This document shows positions 13,052 through 22,924 of a stretch of 64,000 nt of DNA, piece by piece. The position numbers were made by a program, and so were the translations under genes. This DNA is from Boswellia sacra (lineage: Eukaryota > Streptophyta > Magnoliopsida > Sapindales > Burseraceae): NCBI GenBank assembly GCA_013180625.2, contig SNVD02009645.1, positions 186,001 to 250,000 on the forward strand, written 5' to 3'. Position 1 is the first letter of the stretch. Each line of letters opens with the position of its first letter. The notes beneath the pieces were generated by a model. That model had not been told where the DNA came from, searched no databases, and worked only from the letters and a program-made list of their open reading frames with translations.

Positions 13052-13560
13052 GTAGTCCCCCCAGGCCCAAGTCGACTAACGGGTCGACGTAGGGACTATT
13101 TAGCTATTCTGGGCTTGGAGGTAAGCAGTGTAAGTGACCCCAGATGATGGGCTTCAGTAATGGGCTTATTGAATTAGAAATAACTAGGCCCAGATGATGG
13201 GCTTCAGTAATGGGCTTACTGAATTAGAAATAATTGAGCTAGGATGGGTCATTGTGGGACCCAGGCAATGGGCCCAGATAATGGGGTACAGTAATGGGCT
13301 TACTGTAATGGGCCCAGATAATGGGATACAGTAATGGGCTTACTGTAATGGGCCCAGATAATGGGATACAGTAATAGGCTTACTGTAATGGGCTTAGATA
13401 ATGGGATACAGTAATGGGCTTACTGTAATGGAAATAATTGAGGCCCAATATTATTATGGCCATAACAGTAGTCCCCCTAGGCCCAAGTCGACTAACGGGT
13501 CGACGTAGGGGCTATTTAGCTATTCTGGGCTTGGAGGTAAGCAGTGTAAGTGACCCCAGC
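13052..13560. repeat. Tandem ATGGGCCCAGATAATGGG repeats and a partial LTR/PPT duplication
   Basis: Between about 13130 and 13435 a unit of roughly 40 bp (TAATGGGCCCAGATAATGGG plus ATACAGTAATGGGCTTACTG) occurs about four times, after two related GATGATGGGCTTCAGTAATG units. The LTR tail plus polypurine tract (…GGCCATAACAGTAGTCCCCC) present at 13020-13100 recurs at 13436-13520, followed by the same GTCGACTAACGGGTCGACG sequence. The block looks like an expansion by unequal crossing-over or slippage at the LTR/PPT junction. Confidence 0.85.
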
Positions 13561-14428
13561 AAACAGAACTTTTTAATCCGAGCAAGAATTTTCCAGTCGC
13601 CATGTGTGTAGGAGAATCAGTCCGCATGGGTGAGCGGCGTGCACAACAGGCTCTTGTGGGCGAGCTGCTATGCGCGTAGGATGACCTAGCGAGGTTCTAG
13701 GCACGCGGGATCGACACCGCGAGGCCTTGCATGCGCAAGGGCGAGCGGGCGAGGGCCTGGGCGCTGTGGGTTGCACGGGGCGCCGGGTGCTGCATGCATG
13801 GGACGCTGGTGGGCTATTCTTTCAATTAATTGCTCAAAGTTCATGCTGCATGCTGAATGCCAAGCTCGAACCCGTTCCCTTTATCCTATCCAAACATAAG
13901 GTTTGGACCACCGAGGCCACGAGCAGAATTGGTTCAGGCTGAGGGCAGATTGCCAAGCCTTGAACCCATGTGCGTCCAGACTTTAAGGTTTAGACCACCA
14001 AAGAAACATGAAAGGCAGGCTGTGCGTGGGTCGCAAGGAAGAAGTAGGCGAGGTGCGTGAGGGGCGCAAGGGAGAGGCAAGCTGCGGGGCGCTGGGCGCG
14101 CTGCCTGGGCACGCTGGGCGTGCTGCCTAGGCGCGCTGCGAGTGTTGCCTGGGCACGCTGGGCGTGCTGCCTGGGCGCGCTGCCTGGGCATGCTGCCTGG
14201 GCGTGCAGGCGAAGGCGCAAGGAGGCGTGCTGGGCGAGCGGCAAGGGGCGAGCCTGGGCTGCTCGCGCGCGCGCTGGGCGCCGGGGTTGTCCGCGTGGGC
14301 GTTGGGCGCAGCGCGAGGCGGAGAAGCCGGCGACCGACGAGAGGGAGAGGCCGACGACCGGCAAGGAGGAGAGGCAGGCGATCGGCGAGGGGGAGAGTCG
14401 CGGACGGCGTGGCCGAAGGCCAAAGGGA
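13560..14428. repeat. GC-rich block with (C)TGCCTGGGCGCG-type short repeats
   Basis: A strongly GC-rich island inside an otherwise AT-rich window. Between about 14080 and 14330 the words GCTGCCTGGGC and GCTGGGCG recur at short intervals. It creates long open frames on both strands (Arg/Ala/Gly/Pro-rich) that overlap in several phases, which is the pattern of composition and not of selection, so I do not call them genes. Origin unknown; it lies in the 3' non-pol part of the Tat element. Confidence 0.7.
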
Positions 14429-14462
14429 AATCACGTAACCCATGCATGCGGGTTACGTGATT
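14429..14462. other. 34-bp perfect inverted repeat (13-bp arms)
   Basis: The arms AATCACGTAACCC (14429-14441) and GGGTTACGTGATT (14450-14462) are exact reverse complements around an 8-base ATGCATGC spacer. It sits exactly where the GC-rich block ends and the 58-bp minisatellite begins. It may be a hairpin or protein-binding site; function unknown. Confidence 0.85.
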
Positions 14463-14464
14463 CT

Positions 14465-14945
14465 GCAGGGGTCTCCCCGCAAAATTTTAAAGTTTTATAT
14501 ATATTAGTTGCAGGTGCGTTTGTGCAAAGTTTCAAAGCTTTAATTTTTTTCTCTGTGGGGGTGTTTCTGCAAATTTTCAAACTTTCATTTTTATTTCGTG
14601 GGGGTGTTTCCGCAAAATTTCAAACTTCAATTTTTATTTCGCGGGGGTGTTTCCGCGAAATTTCAAACTTTCATTTTTATTTTGTGGGGGTGTTTCTGTG
14701 AAATTTCAAACTTTAATAATTTTTCTTCCACGGGGGCGTTTCCGCGGATTTTCGAACTTAAATAATTTTTCCTCCGCGGGCGTGTTTCCGCGGACTTTCA
14801 AACTGAAATAATTTTTCCTCCGCGGGCGTGCTTCCGCGGATTTTCAGACTTGAATAATTTTTTCTGCCGCAGGCGTGCTTCCGCAGATTTTCATACTTGA
14901 ATAATAATTTTTTCCTCCGCGGGCGTGCTTCCGCAGATTTTCGAT
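14465..14945. repeat. Minisatellite, unit about 55-60 bp, 8-9 copies with GTTTCCGCGGATTTTC core
   Basis: Each unit has a core of the form GGGG/CGTGTTTCCGCGGATTTTC(A/G)AACTT followed by an AT-rich spacer ATAATTTTTCCTCC or TTCATTTTTATTTC. Units near the left carry CCGCAAAA and units near the right carry CCGCGGA, so there is a gradient of variants along the array. The CCGCGG core is self-complementary. It belongs to the 3' untranslated part of the Tat element. Confidence 0.88.
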
Positions 14946-15010
14946 ACAATCTCCCAGCATTTTTTTTTTATACCTTTGAAAGTCATGCCTTAACTCCTTC
15001 CCTCTCTTTG

Positions 15011-15540
15011 CCTTTCTGTCGGTAGGCGATAGGACCCTTGGCTGAGGGAGAGTCTACCAATACCAACCTCCTCAAGGAGGTTAACCATCTCACTTCTGAG
15101 GTTGACGATTGGAAAGCGAAACACCTAGTATGTCTTGACCACTGAACCGAAACGGAGAGAAGAATGGCAGAGATGAAGGAACAGATGGGCAAAATGAAGA
15201 CAGACTTGTCCGAAGCCAAGAAGGAGGCAGCTATCCAGCGTAAAAGGGCCAATGATTTTGGCCAAGAGCTTCAAGAGAAAGCTGCTGCTGAGCAAAGTAG
15301 GATTGACAAAGCAGTCGCTCGCTTCCGTAGGGTTCGTATCTACCAGCAGGCTATGGAACGCTCCTACATTGAGGGAGTCAACGGGGTGCGTAGATGGTTC
15401 CATGACCGCCATCTAGAGATTGATCAGTCACCCATAGCTGAGGAGTTAAACGTGGTGGAAGAGTCTATCCCCACAAACGGGAGGGAGTTGTTACACATGC
15501 ATCAGCTCCTGGGCGGAGTTACTGCACATATAGAGAGATT
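15011..15540 (+). pseudogene. Antisense coiled-coil ORF of the Tat element (aORF remnant)
   Basis: A plus-strand frame, opposite to gag-pol, reads from about 15011 through an in-frame TGA near 15148 and on from the ATG at 15164; it is open to 15676, where it overlaps the integrase end in antisense. The first 60 residues from 15164 are rich in Lys, Glu, Ala, Gln and Arg with heptad character (MAEMKEQMGKMKTDLSEAKK...), predicting a coiled coil, followed by RRVRIYQQAMERSYIEGVNG. Antisense ORFs between integrase and the 3' LTR are known in the Tat lineage, some with a plant mobile domain; only the C-terminal coiled-coil part would be left here. Function unknown. The codons past about 15540 are probably a shadow of integrase. 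Confidence 0.6.
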
Positions 15541-16933
15541 ACGGGTAGTAGTACTTCTTCAAGTGCTCAATATTCCATGGATGACGGAGCAACCTTCCAT
15601 TCATGGTGACCAGTCTGTAGGTGCCTGGTCGGATGACTGCCTTGACTTGATACGGACCCTCCCAGTTGGGCCCTAGTGCTCCATCAGTGGGATCTCGGGT
15701 ACTTTGTAGTACTTGCCTCAAGACCAAGTCTCCTACTTGGAAAGACCGGCGCTTAACCTTAGAGTTGAAATATCGAGCAACCCTCTCTTGGTAAGTAGCA
15801 ACTTTGACACTAGCGAGATCCCTTTCTTCCTCAAGAAGATCTAGGTTGAGTTGAAGGCTTCTATGATTAAGCTCCTCGTCATATCCCTCAGTACGAGGTG
15901 ACGGAAGACCAATTTCAACCGGTATGACTGCTTCCGATCCAAACGACAAGGAGTATGGGGTTGCTCCTGTTGCCGTATGGACAGTGGTTCGGTATGCCCA
16001 AAGCATTTGTGGAAGCTCTTCTGGCCATGCACCCTTCCTAGCATCTAATTTAGTCTTGAGGAGGTGTTTAATGGTTTTGTTAACAGCCTCCACCTGACCG
16101 TTTGCTTGAGGATGAGCTGGGGATGAAAAGCACAAAGAGATGTTCAGCTCCTTACAGAAGTTCCTGAAGTTGGAGTTGTCGAATTGTTTGCCATTGTCCG
16201 TAATGATGGTATGAGGGATACCAAACCTATAGACAATTGACTTCCGTACGAAGTCCGTGGTCTTCCTTTCAGTAATCGATGCGAGGGGCTCAGCTTCTGC
16301 CCACTTAGTGAAGTAGTCAATTGCCACAACAGCATATTTAACTTGACCTTTACCCATTGGAAGAGGTCCAATAAGGTCAAGTCCCCATTGGGCGAACGGC
16401 CATGGGGCTGTCATTGGAGTCAGGTTTTCAGGAGCTTTCCTTGGAATGTTGGCAAATCTCTGGCATTTGTGGCACCTAGTTGAGATTGTCTTAGCATCAT
16501 TTTTTATGGTTGGCCAATAGTATCCTTGCCTGATACACTTATGAGCTAAAGACCGACCACCAGAATGGTTGCCACATATCCCCTCGTGGATTTCTCTGAG
16601 AACATAATCAGCGTCTTCTGGGCGAAGACATTTTAAAAGAGGAAGGCTGAACCCTCTTTTGTAAAGAACATCATTGACCATGGTGTACCTTGACGCTCTC
16701 CCTCTGACCTTAATTGCTTCATTGCGGTTAGCTGGAAGTTCCCCCGTTTCTAAGAACTTTATGATAGGGTCCATCCAGTATGGGTTATCGTCAATGGTCA
16801 TTGTCTTCTCTGGGGGAAGCTCATGTTGTGATATGCTTGGAGATTCTAGAACGACCATGTGATAGGCGGTCGGTAGAAGGGGGTCTATTCCTGAAGCAAT
16901 TCTGGCTAAACTGTCAGCCTTCGAATTCTCCAC
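15539..16933 (-). pseudogene. Tat element integrase (pol C-terminal part)
   Basis: Open frame of 464 codons. An H2C2 zinc-binding domain is seen (H116, H123, C154, C157), followed by the catalytic core D186 (GLDLIGP), D246 (ITDNG) and E282 (GQVEA), with 35 residues between the last two as expected of retroviral-type integrases. A C-terminal region with VGDLVLR and WEGPYQVKAVIRPGTYRL fits the GPY/F module. The integrase itself looks complete. In the ancestral element this frame continues directly from RT/RNase H, but a frameshift near 16940-16960 separates the two, so the listed ATG is not a natural start. Confidence 0.9.
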
Positions 16934-16944
16934 CCTTGGGACTC

Positions 16945-18663
16945 TTACGATGTCAAACCTTTAAAACCGCGCAGGAGGGAGTTCACTCTACCCAAGTAAG
17001 CTATCATGGTAGAGCCTTTTGCCTGATAGTCTCCACGGATATGGTTAACCACAAGTTGGGAATCGCTGTGGATGACGATCTCTCCTACCCCCAAGGCAAT
17101 TGCCAGCCTAAGTCCTCCAAGGAGAGCTTCATACTCTGCGACATTATTCGTGGCTTTAAAATTGAAACGTAGTGCCACAGCTACCTCTACTCCATCCGGG
17201 GTTGACAGGATCAAGCCAGCTCCACTACCGACCTTATTAGATGACCCATCTATGAATAAGATCCATGCCTTCTGTGGGTCAATTCCCATGGGCATTGGTC
17301 GATCATGTGACTCTGTACTGGTTTCTTCCTCCTCCTTATCTATACCACTTGAAAATTCAGCAATGAAATCAGCGATTGCCTGCCCTTTGATTGATGGCCT
17401 TGCAACATAATGTACGTCAAATTCTCCCAACTCAATGGACCACTTGACAAGTCTTCCAGAAAGCTCTGGACGATAGAGTATCTGTCGCAAAGGGTGGTCA
17501 GTTGGGACCATGATAGTATGTGCTTGAAAATATGGGCGAAGCTTTCGTGCTGCAACAACTAGGGCGAGAGCCAGCTTCTCCATAGGAGGGTATCTACCTT
17601 CAACTTCAGTCAAGGCCTTACTCACATAATAGACTGGCCTCTGAATTCCATGATCTTCCCGGACAAGAGCTGCACTCACTGCGCACGCTGAGACTGCTAG
17701 ATATAGAAAAAGTGGTTCCCCTAAAACCGGTTTGGAGAGGAAAGGAGGAGAACCTAAGTACTTTTTCAGCTGTAGGAATGCATTTTCACACTCACTTGTC
17801 CATTCAAACTGATTGCACTTCCTCAATGCTTTGAATAAAGGGTGACATTTGTCAGTCGCCCTAGATATAAAGCGATTCAAGGCGGCTAGTCGTCCAGTGA
17901 GGACTTGTATATCCTTTGGAGTTTTAGGAGACTCCAACCGCATAAGTGCTTGGATTTTTTCAGGATTGGCCTCTATCCCCCTTTGGGTGACAATGAATCC
18001 CAAGAACTTCCCAGAGGATACTCCAAAAGCACATTTGGTGGGGTTCAGCTTCATATCATGCTTCCGGAGGATGTCAAAAGTTGTTCGGAGATCGTCTACA
18101 TGGGATCTAGCGTCCATGCTCTTGGTGAGCATATCATCCACATAAACTTCCATTGTCTTTCCTAAGAGAGGAGCAAACATGGAGTTTACCAACCGTTGAT
18201 AAGTTGCTCCTGCGTTTTTTAATCTGAATGGCATCATCCGGTAACAGTATAACCCTTTGTCGGTGATGAAGGCTGTTTTTTCTTCATCCTTCGAATACAT
18301 GGGAATCTGGTTATAACCAGAATAAGCATCCATGAAGCTTAGCAGCTGGTGGCCAGCAGTAGCATCAACTAATTGATCTATTCTGGGAAGTGGAAAGCTG
18401 TCCTTTGGACAGTGCTTGTTCAAGTCCTTGAAGTCGATACAGACACGCCATTTTCCATTGGCTTTCTTCACCAACACAACATTAGAGAGCCATTCAGGGT
18501 AGTTTACCTCCCGAATGATTCCACTTGTCAAGAGTTTGCTCACTTCCAAGGCAATCGCCTCTGAACGCTCTGGGGCTTGGTGCCTCCTCTTTTGTCGGAC
18601 GGGTTGAGCTCCAGGATTGACATTAAGGCGGTGGACAACTATATTCAGGTCTATACCAGGCAT
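16945..18663 (-). pseudogene. Tat element reverse transcriptase and RNase H
   Basis: Open frame of 572 codons with RT motifs VCIDFKDLNKHCPKD (residues 74-88), FMDAYSGYNQI (110-120) and the catalytic YVDD at 174-177. A connection region with FTWT-like and KPVLGEPLFLYL motifs follows, then an RNase H domain containing FIDGSSN, NNVAEYEAL and IHSDSQLV. The second, archaeal-like RNase H type is typical of Tat elements. The frame is preceded by an in-frame TAA at about 18664 (after FAWSH) and ends early by a frameshift before integrase. Catalytic residues are retained but the polyprotein is broken. Confidence 0.92.
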
Positions 18664-19434
18664 GTCTTAGTGAGACCATGCAAAAACATCGCTGTACTCC
18701 CGCAGGAAACCAATCAACCTATCCTTGATTGGTGGAGGAAGGTTCTCACCTACCTTCACCGTCTTCTCCGGATCATTCAAACAAATAGGGACGTCATCCA
18801 TCCCTTCTATTGGAGCTACAACCTCCCCTTTCTCTTGATCTCGTGGATCCAAACTTTCCATCCCCTCGGAAGGCTCTCCACGAATCATCTATAGCTTATG
18901 CGCCTTCTCTTTGAAAGCCATGTTGTAGCATTCCTGAGAAGTTCGTTGTTTAGATACGATATGCGAGGGAGAGGGAATCTGTGGGCGATCATCCCCTCTT
19001 TGAACCATAGGGTGGGGAAGATTCAGTTGAATGACCTGATGGCGAGGCAATCCAGTAGTCTGGGCGACTAAATCAGGATGTCTATCAACATTCGTCTAGA
19101 CATTTGGTACTACCATGGCACTCATCGGGTTATTCCCAACAGTGCCTGCAGCCTGTTGAGCATTTTGTCCAAATGCTTGATTGAACACAGTTACCATACG
19201 ATTCATCTGTTCACTGAAATTTCGCATGGTATGTTCCATGGTAGTTAGTCGATTCATCTTGCCTTTCTTCGGTCTTCTAAGTGGGAGTCGGGGTTGCCTG
19301 AGGTTAGGTCCTACCCCAGAGGATATCACTAATGCTCTCCCTGTATCAACTACCTTTCGGCGTCGGGGAGGTGCTTCGACCTCGATTTCTTCGTCAACCT
19401 CTAGGGAGGTTGAGTGTTGGGATTCGTGACTCAT
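18664..19434 (-). pseudogene. Tat element gag/pol N-terminal remnants, large internal deletion
   Basis: From the ATG at 19434 a 112-codon frame (MSHESQHSTSLEVDEEIEV...) resembles the acidic, basic-patch-containing N-terminus of Tat gag. It ends near 19096, and after a short degenerate stretch the frame at 18888-18667 (…KVGENLPPPIKDRLIGFLRE) is already the pre-RT region. The capsid, zinc knuckle and aspartic protease are therefore absent. I infer a deletion of more than 1 kb near 18900-19090. Confidence 0.75.
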
Positions 19435-19489
19435 GATGTGTTTGAGTACGTTTGGATGGGAGCAACAACTAAAGAGGCTTGAATTGTCG

Positions 19490-19509
19490 TTCCCACAGAC
19501 GGCGCCAAC
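19490..19509 (-). other. Primer-binding site region of the Tat element
   Basis: Read on the minus strand just inside the 5' LTR the sequence is TTGGCGCCGTCTGTGGGAA, the form seen after the 5' LTR in many plant Tat-type elements. The 5' part TGGCGCC matches the 3' end of plant tRNAs ending GGCGCCA. I do not name the tRNA with confidence. Confidence 0.65.
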
Positions 19510-19903
19510 TGTTGATGCATGGTTTCCGAACGGCCGGGAAGTGGGTCGGGAAGCGGGTCGGAGCTTGGGTGGTACGTCAGGTCTAGTCCTGCGAGCAAGG
19601 AAAAACAGTCAGGGGTGCCAGCGGTGGTGCCGGCGAAGACCCTCCGACGCTCAAGTCAGTTTCCGGCACTCCAGAATTTTCTGGGAGAATTTCCTAGAGA
19701 GAGAAGCTCTCAAAAGTAAAGGAAATTTAGAGAGAGAGTAAGCTCAGAAAAGTGTGCATACCTTGAGTAATGATTCGGAGGGTTTATATAGGAGTCGAGA
19801 TGGATCATTGTGGGACCCAGATGACAGGCCCAGATAATGGGCTTCAGTAATGGGCTTACTGAATTAAAAATAATTGAGGCCCAATATTATTATGGCCATA
19901 ACA
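19510..19903 (-). repeat. 5' LTR of the Tat element
   Basis: 394 bp, TGTT...AACA, matching 12656-13051. A TATATAG sequence near 19784-19792 and CAGATAATGGGCTTCAGTAATGG words are shared with the expanded repeats beyond the other LTR. Confidence 0.93.
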
Positions 19904-20634
19904 AAAAATATCATCAAATATTAAAATATCTAAATTACTTAATTAGTTAATAAATAATAAAGTTAAATAAATTAAAAAAATTAAAAATGTTACTGAAGCA
20001 GAGCCGTCCTCAGCCACCAATTGCCATGTCCGAAACTTTAATCGTCTAATACATATGATTTTTAGCCAAAGTGGCAGAACCGTTAGTGGATTTGTACACA
20101 ACGGCTTCCGACCATCTCTTAGAGTTGGCGGGGTTGCTACACGGGCTATTTGGCAGTAGCCAACGGCGAACAGACGGCGAACGGTGATGGCTCTTAAGTA
20201 ATTTTTTATTTTTATTTTTATTTATTTTAATTATTTTCAATAAAAAATAAAAATATTTAATTGTTTAATTTTATATTATATTATATTTAAATTAAATATT
20301 AATATTGTAATTTTTTATAATTTTTTGTATAATTTTGTATTTCAATTAAAAATTAACTTTTGAAAATCAAGTTTAACAAATACATATTCATAGCTTTTGG
20401 ATAGAGCAACAATTTTGAAAAACTAATTTACCAAATATTCTAAACTTTTTAAGATAGCATAACCAACATCTAATTCTTCCTACAACATTTTTTCACATTA
20501 ATTTTCTAAAGCACAACAATCCTAAACACACCCTAAGTCTATAAAGCTGTAAAGATTAATTTTATAATAATTTTGTTGATCTTAGGATACAAAAAGGTAC
20601 GAAATATCTATCAGAAAAGAAAAATTAAGTACTA

Positions 20635-21497
20635 GTGCGTCTGGGGTTATTATGTTGAGCTGTAGCTTTTGAATTCTCCTAATAGATACAACTACTTTAG
20701 TGTCCAGCAAACTCTTTGCAAACTAATTATCTAAAAAGTTGTTGTTCCAAAAATTTATTTTTATATTAAATTATAAAAGTAAACAAAATATATTTATAAA
20801 AAATTTGATTTTGAAAAGTTAAAATTTAGATAAACTAAAATATCAAAATTATTCTTCTAATTTAATATAAATCCAAAAATACATATAACTATTGAAATGT
20901 TAAAATTACTTAATTAATTAATAAATTATAAAATTAAATATATTTTATATTTTTTAAAATTATTTTTAAAAAATATTTAAAATTGTTACCGGAGCAGCTT
21001 TGTCCCCGTTAACTTTACGTTGCCTGTTAGCTACCAATCGTCGCCTGAATGACGAAACCATCAGTGGATTTGTACACGTGGCTTCCAACAAGTCTCATGG
21101 AGCTGGCGATATGCTCCACAAGCCGGCAGGCAGCGACCGGTGGCTGAAGAAAGGTGGATGATAGTGGCTCTCTGGTGATTTTTAAAATTTTTAATTTAAT
21201 TTATTTTAATTATTTTAAATAAAATAAGTATATTTAATTGTTTATTATAATATTTATATTAAATACTACTAATGTAAGTTTTTTATAATTTTTTGTATAA
21301 TTTTGTATTTTTATTAAAATTAACTTATTAAAATCAAGTTTATTAATCATATATTCATAATTTTTTCATAGTATGATAATTTTAAAAAATTAATTTATCA
21401 AATATCTTATAATTTTTGGGACAACATAGCTGCCAGCTGATTCTCTCTAAAATACTTTTTTACAGTAATTTTTTATAGTGCAGCAATCTGAAAGATA
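20635..21497. mobile_element. Tourist-like element, copy 2
   Basis: Starts GTGCGTCTGGGGTTA and ends, read inversely, TATCTTTCAGATTG, flanked by CTA on both sides. The interior is alignable with copy 1 (for example CAGTGGATTTGTACACGTGGCTTCC versus the equivalent segment near 20087-20113, and CAAACTCTTTGCAAACTAATTATC versus 8744-8766). No coding capacity. It serves as an uninterrupted reference that defines the two insertions in copy 1. Confidence 0.65.
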
Positions 21498-22924
21498 CTA
21501 TGTCCAGCAAGTTTGATACTACTCATGGTTCAATAATTAAGAAAGTTGCTTTTACCAAATTTAATATTGGTACGAGATTAATCAATATCGAGCAGGATAT
21601 ATAAATTGAGGGATGTGAAGATTTGCAGCTGCAATTGGGTGCAGCTATTGAGAGTAGAAAAGGGTTTTATTCGAAGGGAGACGGGGTGCTTAAAACTCTA
21701 AATATTTTTTTGGCTTTTCTAAACTTATGATGGTTTAATTAAGCCTTGAAGAATGTGAAAGATACTCTAAAATATATATATATATATATATATGTATATA
21801 AATCATTAATTTTTATTTAAATATTAGTTTTTAAATGGGTTCTTTAATTCAATAGCGAGGGGCAATAGTACCACTAACAAATTCTATTATTTTCAAACAA
21901 TAAAAAATGGAACTATATAAATGACTGTACTATTGAGGTTTGGTTTGTTTCACTTGAAAACAAATTTTGACATTTTAATAAAAAACACTCGTAAAGTTAC
22001 ACAAAAAAATCAATTAGTTGACGGATTTCCTTAGTAAATAGGCTAAAGTCTAATCAAGGAGGTAAACCCTAATATACAATTAAGTTATATAATCTAATTG
22101 ACTTATACAACATATATGTTACGAAGTCATTAAATAAATAGTTTTTATTTTTTTATTAAAAAATATTTAGCTTGTTTTTTATTTTACTCATTATATATGA
22201 TTTTATTTCATGTCAGGTCATATAAGTTATGGTCTACAACTTGACTGTATAAATAATATTAGTCATTTCAACTGAAAATCTCAAAACCAAACATTCAAAA
22301 CAGTGTAAAAAAATTCTAAAGAGAGGAGGAGGGTAAAATGGATATTTCATATAGTTTGATAATGTTATTAGATTAATTAATAACAATTATTAATTTGTAA
22401 TGATAATCTCTTTCATTGCTGATTCAATGATAATAAATCGTTACGTAAATTATTGGACCACTAAGTAGATGCGTTTAACGAGAAATTTATTGAAATCCAC
22501 TCATGCAATGCTCTTCACATTCATGAACCCTTGAAACATTTTTGTTAAGAATTTTTCTTAACATTAAATATGTTATCAAGGATTCTTTAGGTAGCTAATT
22601 TTGAGGTTATCCATTAGTGATGCTTGTGATTTAAATTTGTAAAAGTAAACATTATCTTCTCATGTCTAACACATCCACATGCATTTAGTCAATAAAATAT
22701 ATGCTTACGTGTATGACATATGCTGATATGATGTTCCCTTACCAATTGAATGTATGTACATGTACATGAATCTAAATCTAATAATAGATTTTTCCATGAA
22801 TTGGCCATACCACTCATCACCACTCTTCAATTGCCCTCTCCATGAAATGCAAGATATTATAATACACTTTTCGCATATATTTGGATTTCCATTGATGAAA
22901 TGAGTAAATTCACTTATCTACAGA
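21498..22924. other. Intergenic, AT-rich, short (AT)n tract near 21771-21793
   Basis: No gene or clear repeat structure apart from a short TATATA microsatellite. The right end must contain the 3' UTR of the minus-strand RING gene. Confidence 0.55.

Larger units (their letters stand above)
12656..19903 (-). mobile_element. Tat-lineage Ty3/gypsy LTR retrotransposon, minus strand, internally deleted
   Basis: Flanked by AAAAA on both sides (12651-12655, 19904-19908). The LTRs at 12656-13051 and 19510-19903 both start TGTT and end AACA. On the minus strand the order is 5' LTR, primer site, gag remnant, RT plus RNase H, integrase, then a long repeat-rich 3' region with an antisense ORF. The RNase H with a DGSSN motif at the end of the RT frame, and the antisense coiled-coil ORF before the 3' LTR, are known Tat-lineage traits. 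Most of gag and the protease are missing and pol carries a stop and a frameshift, so the copy cannot move by itself. Confidence 0.9.
8711..20533. mobile_element. Tourist/PIF-Harbinger-like element, copy 1, split by two later insertions
   Basis: The left end GAGTGTGTTTGGGGC at 8711 and the right end, read from the other strand as GGGTGTGTTTAGG at 20533, are terminal inverted repeats flanked by TAA on both sides (8708-8710 and 20534-20536). The internal sequence next to the ends is alignable with the second copy at 20635-21497. This shows that 8803-12536 and 12656-19903 are foreign insertions, so the element itself is only about 0.9 kb. It has no coding capacity. The TAA duplication and TIR sequence fit Tourist-like MITEs; the superfamily is inferred from these alone. 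Confidence 0.68.

Noticed and set aside
14057..14701. Long open frames on both strands in the GC-rich block (for example 14057-14701 plus, 13934-14443 minus)
   Set aside because: Overlapping open frames in several phases with Arg/Ala/Gly/Pro-rich content are what GC-rich short repeats give. No domain or start context supports a gene.
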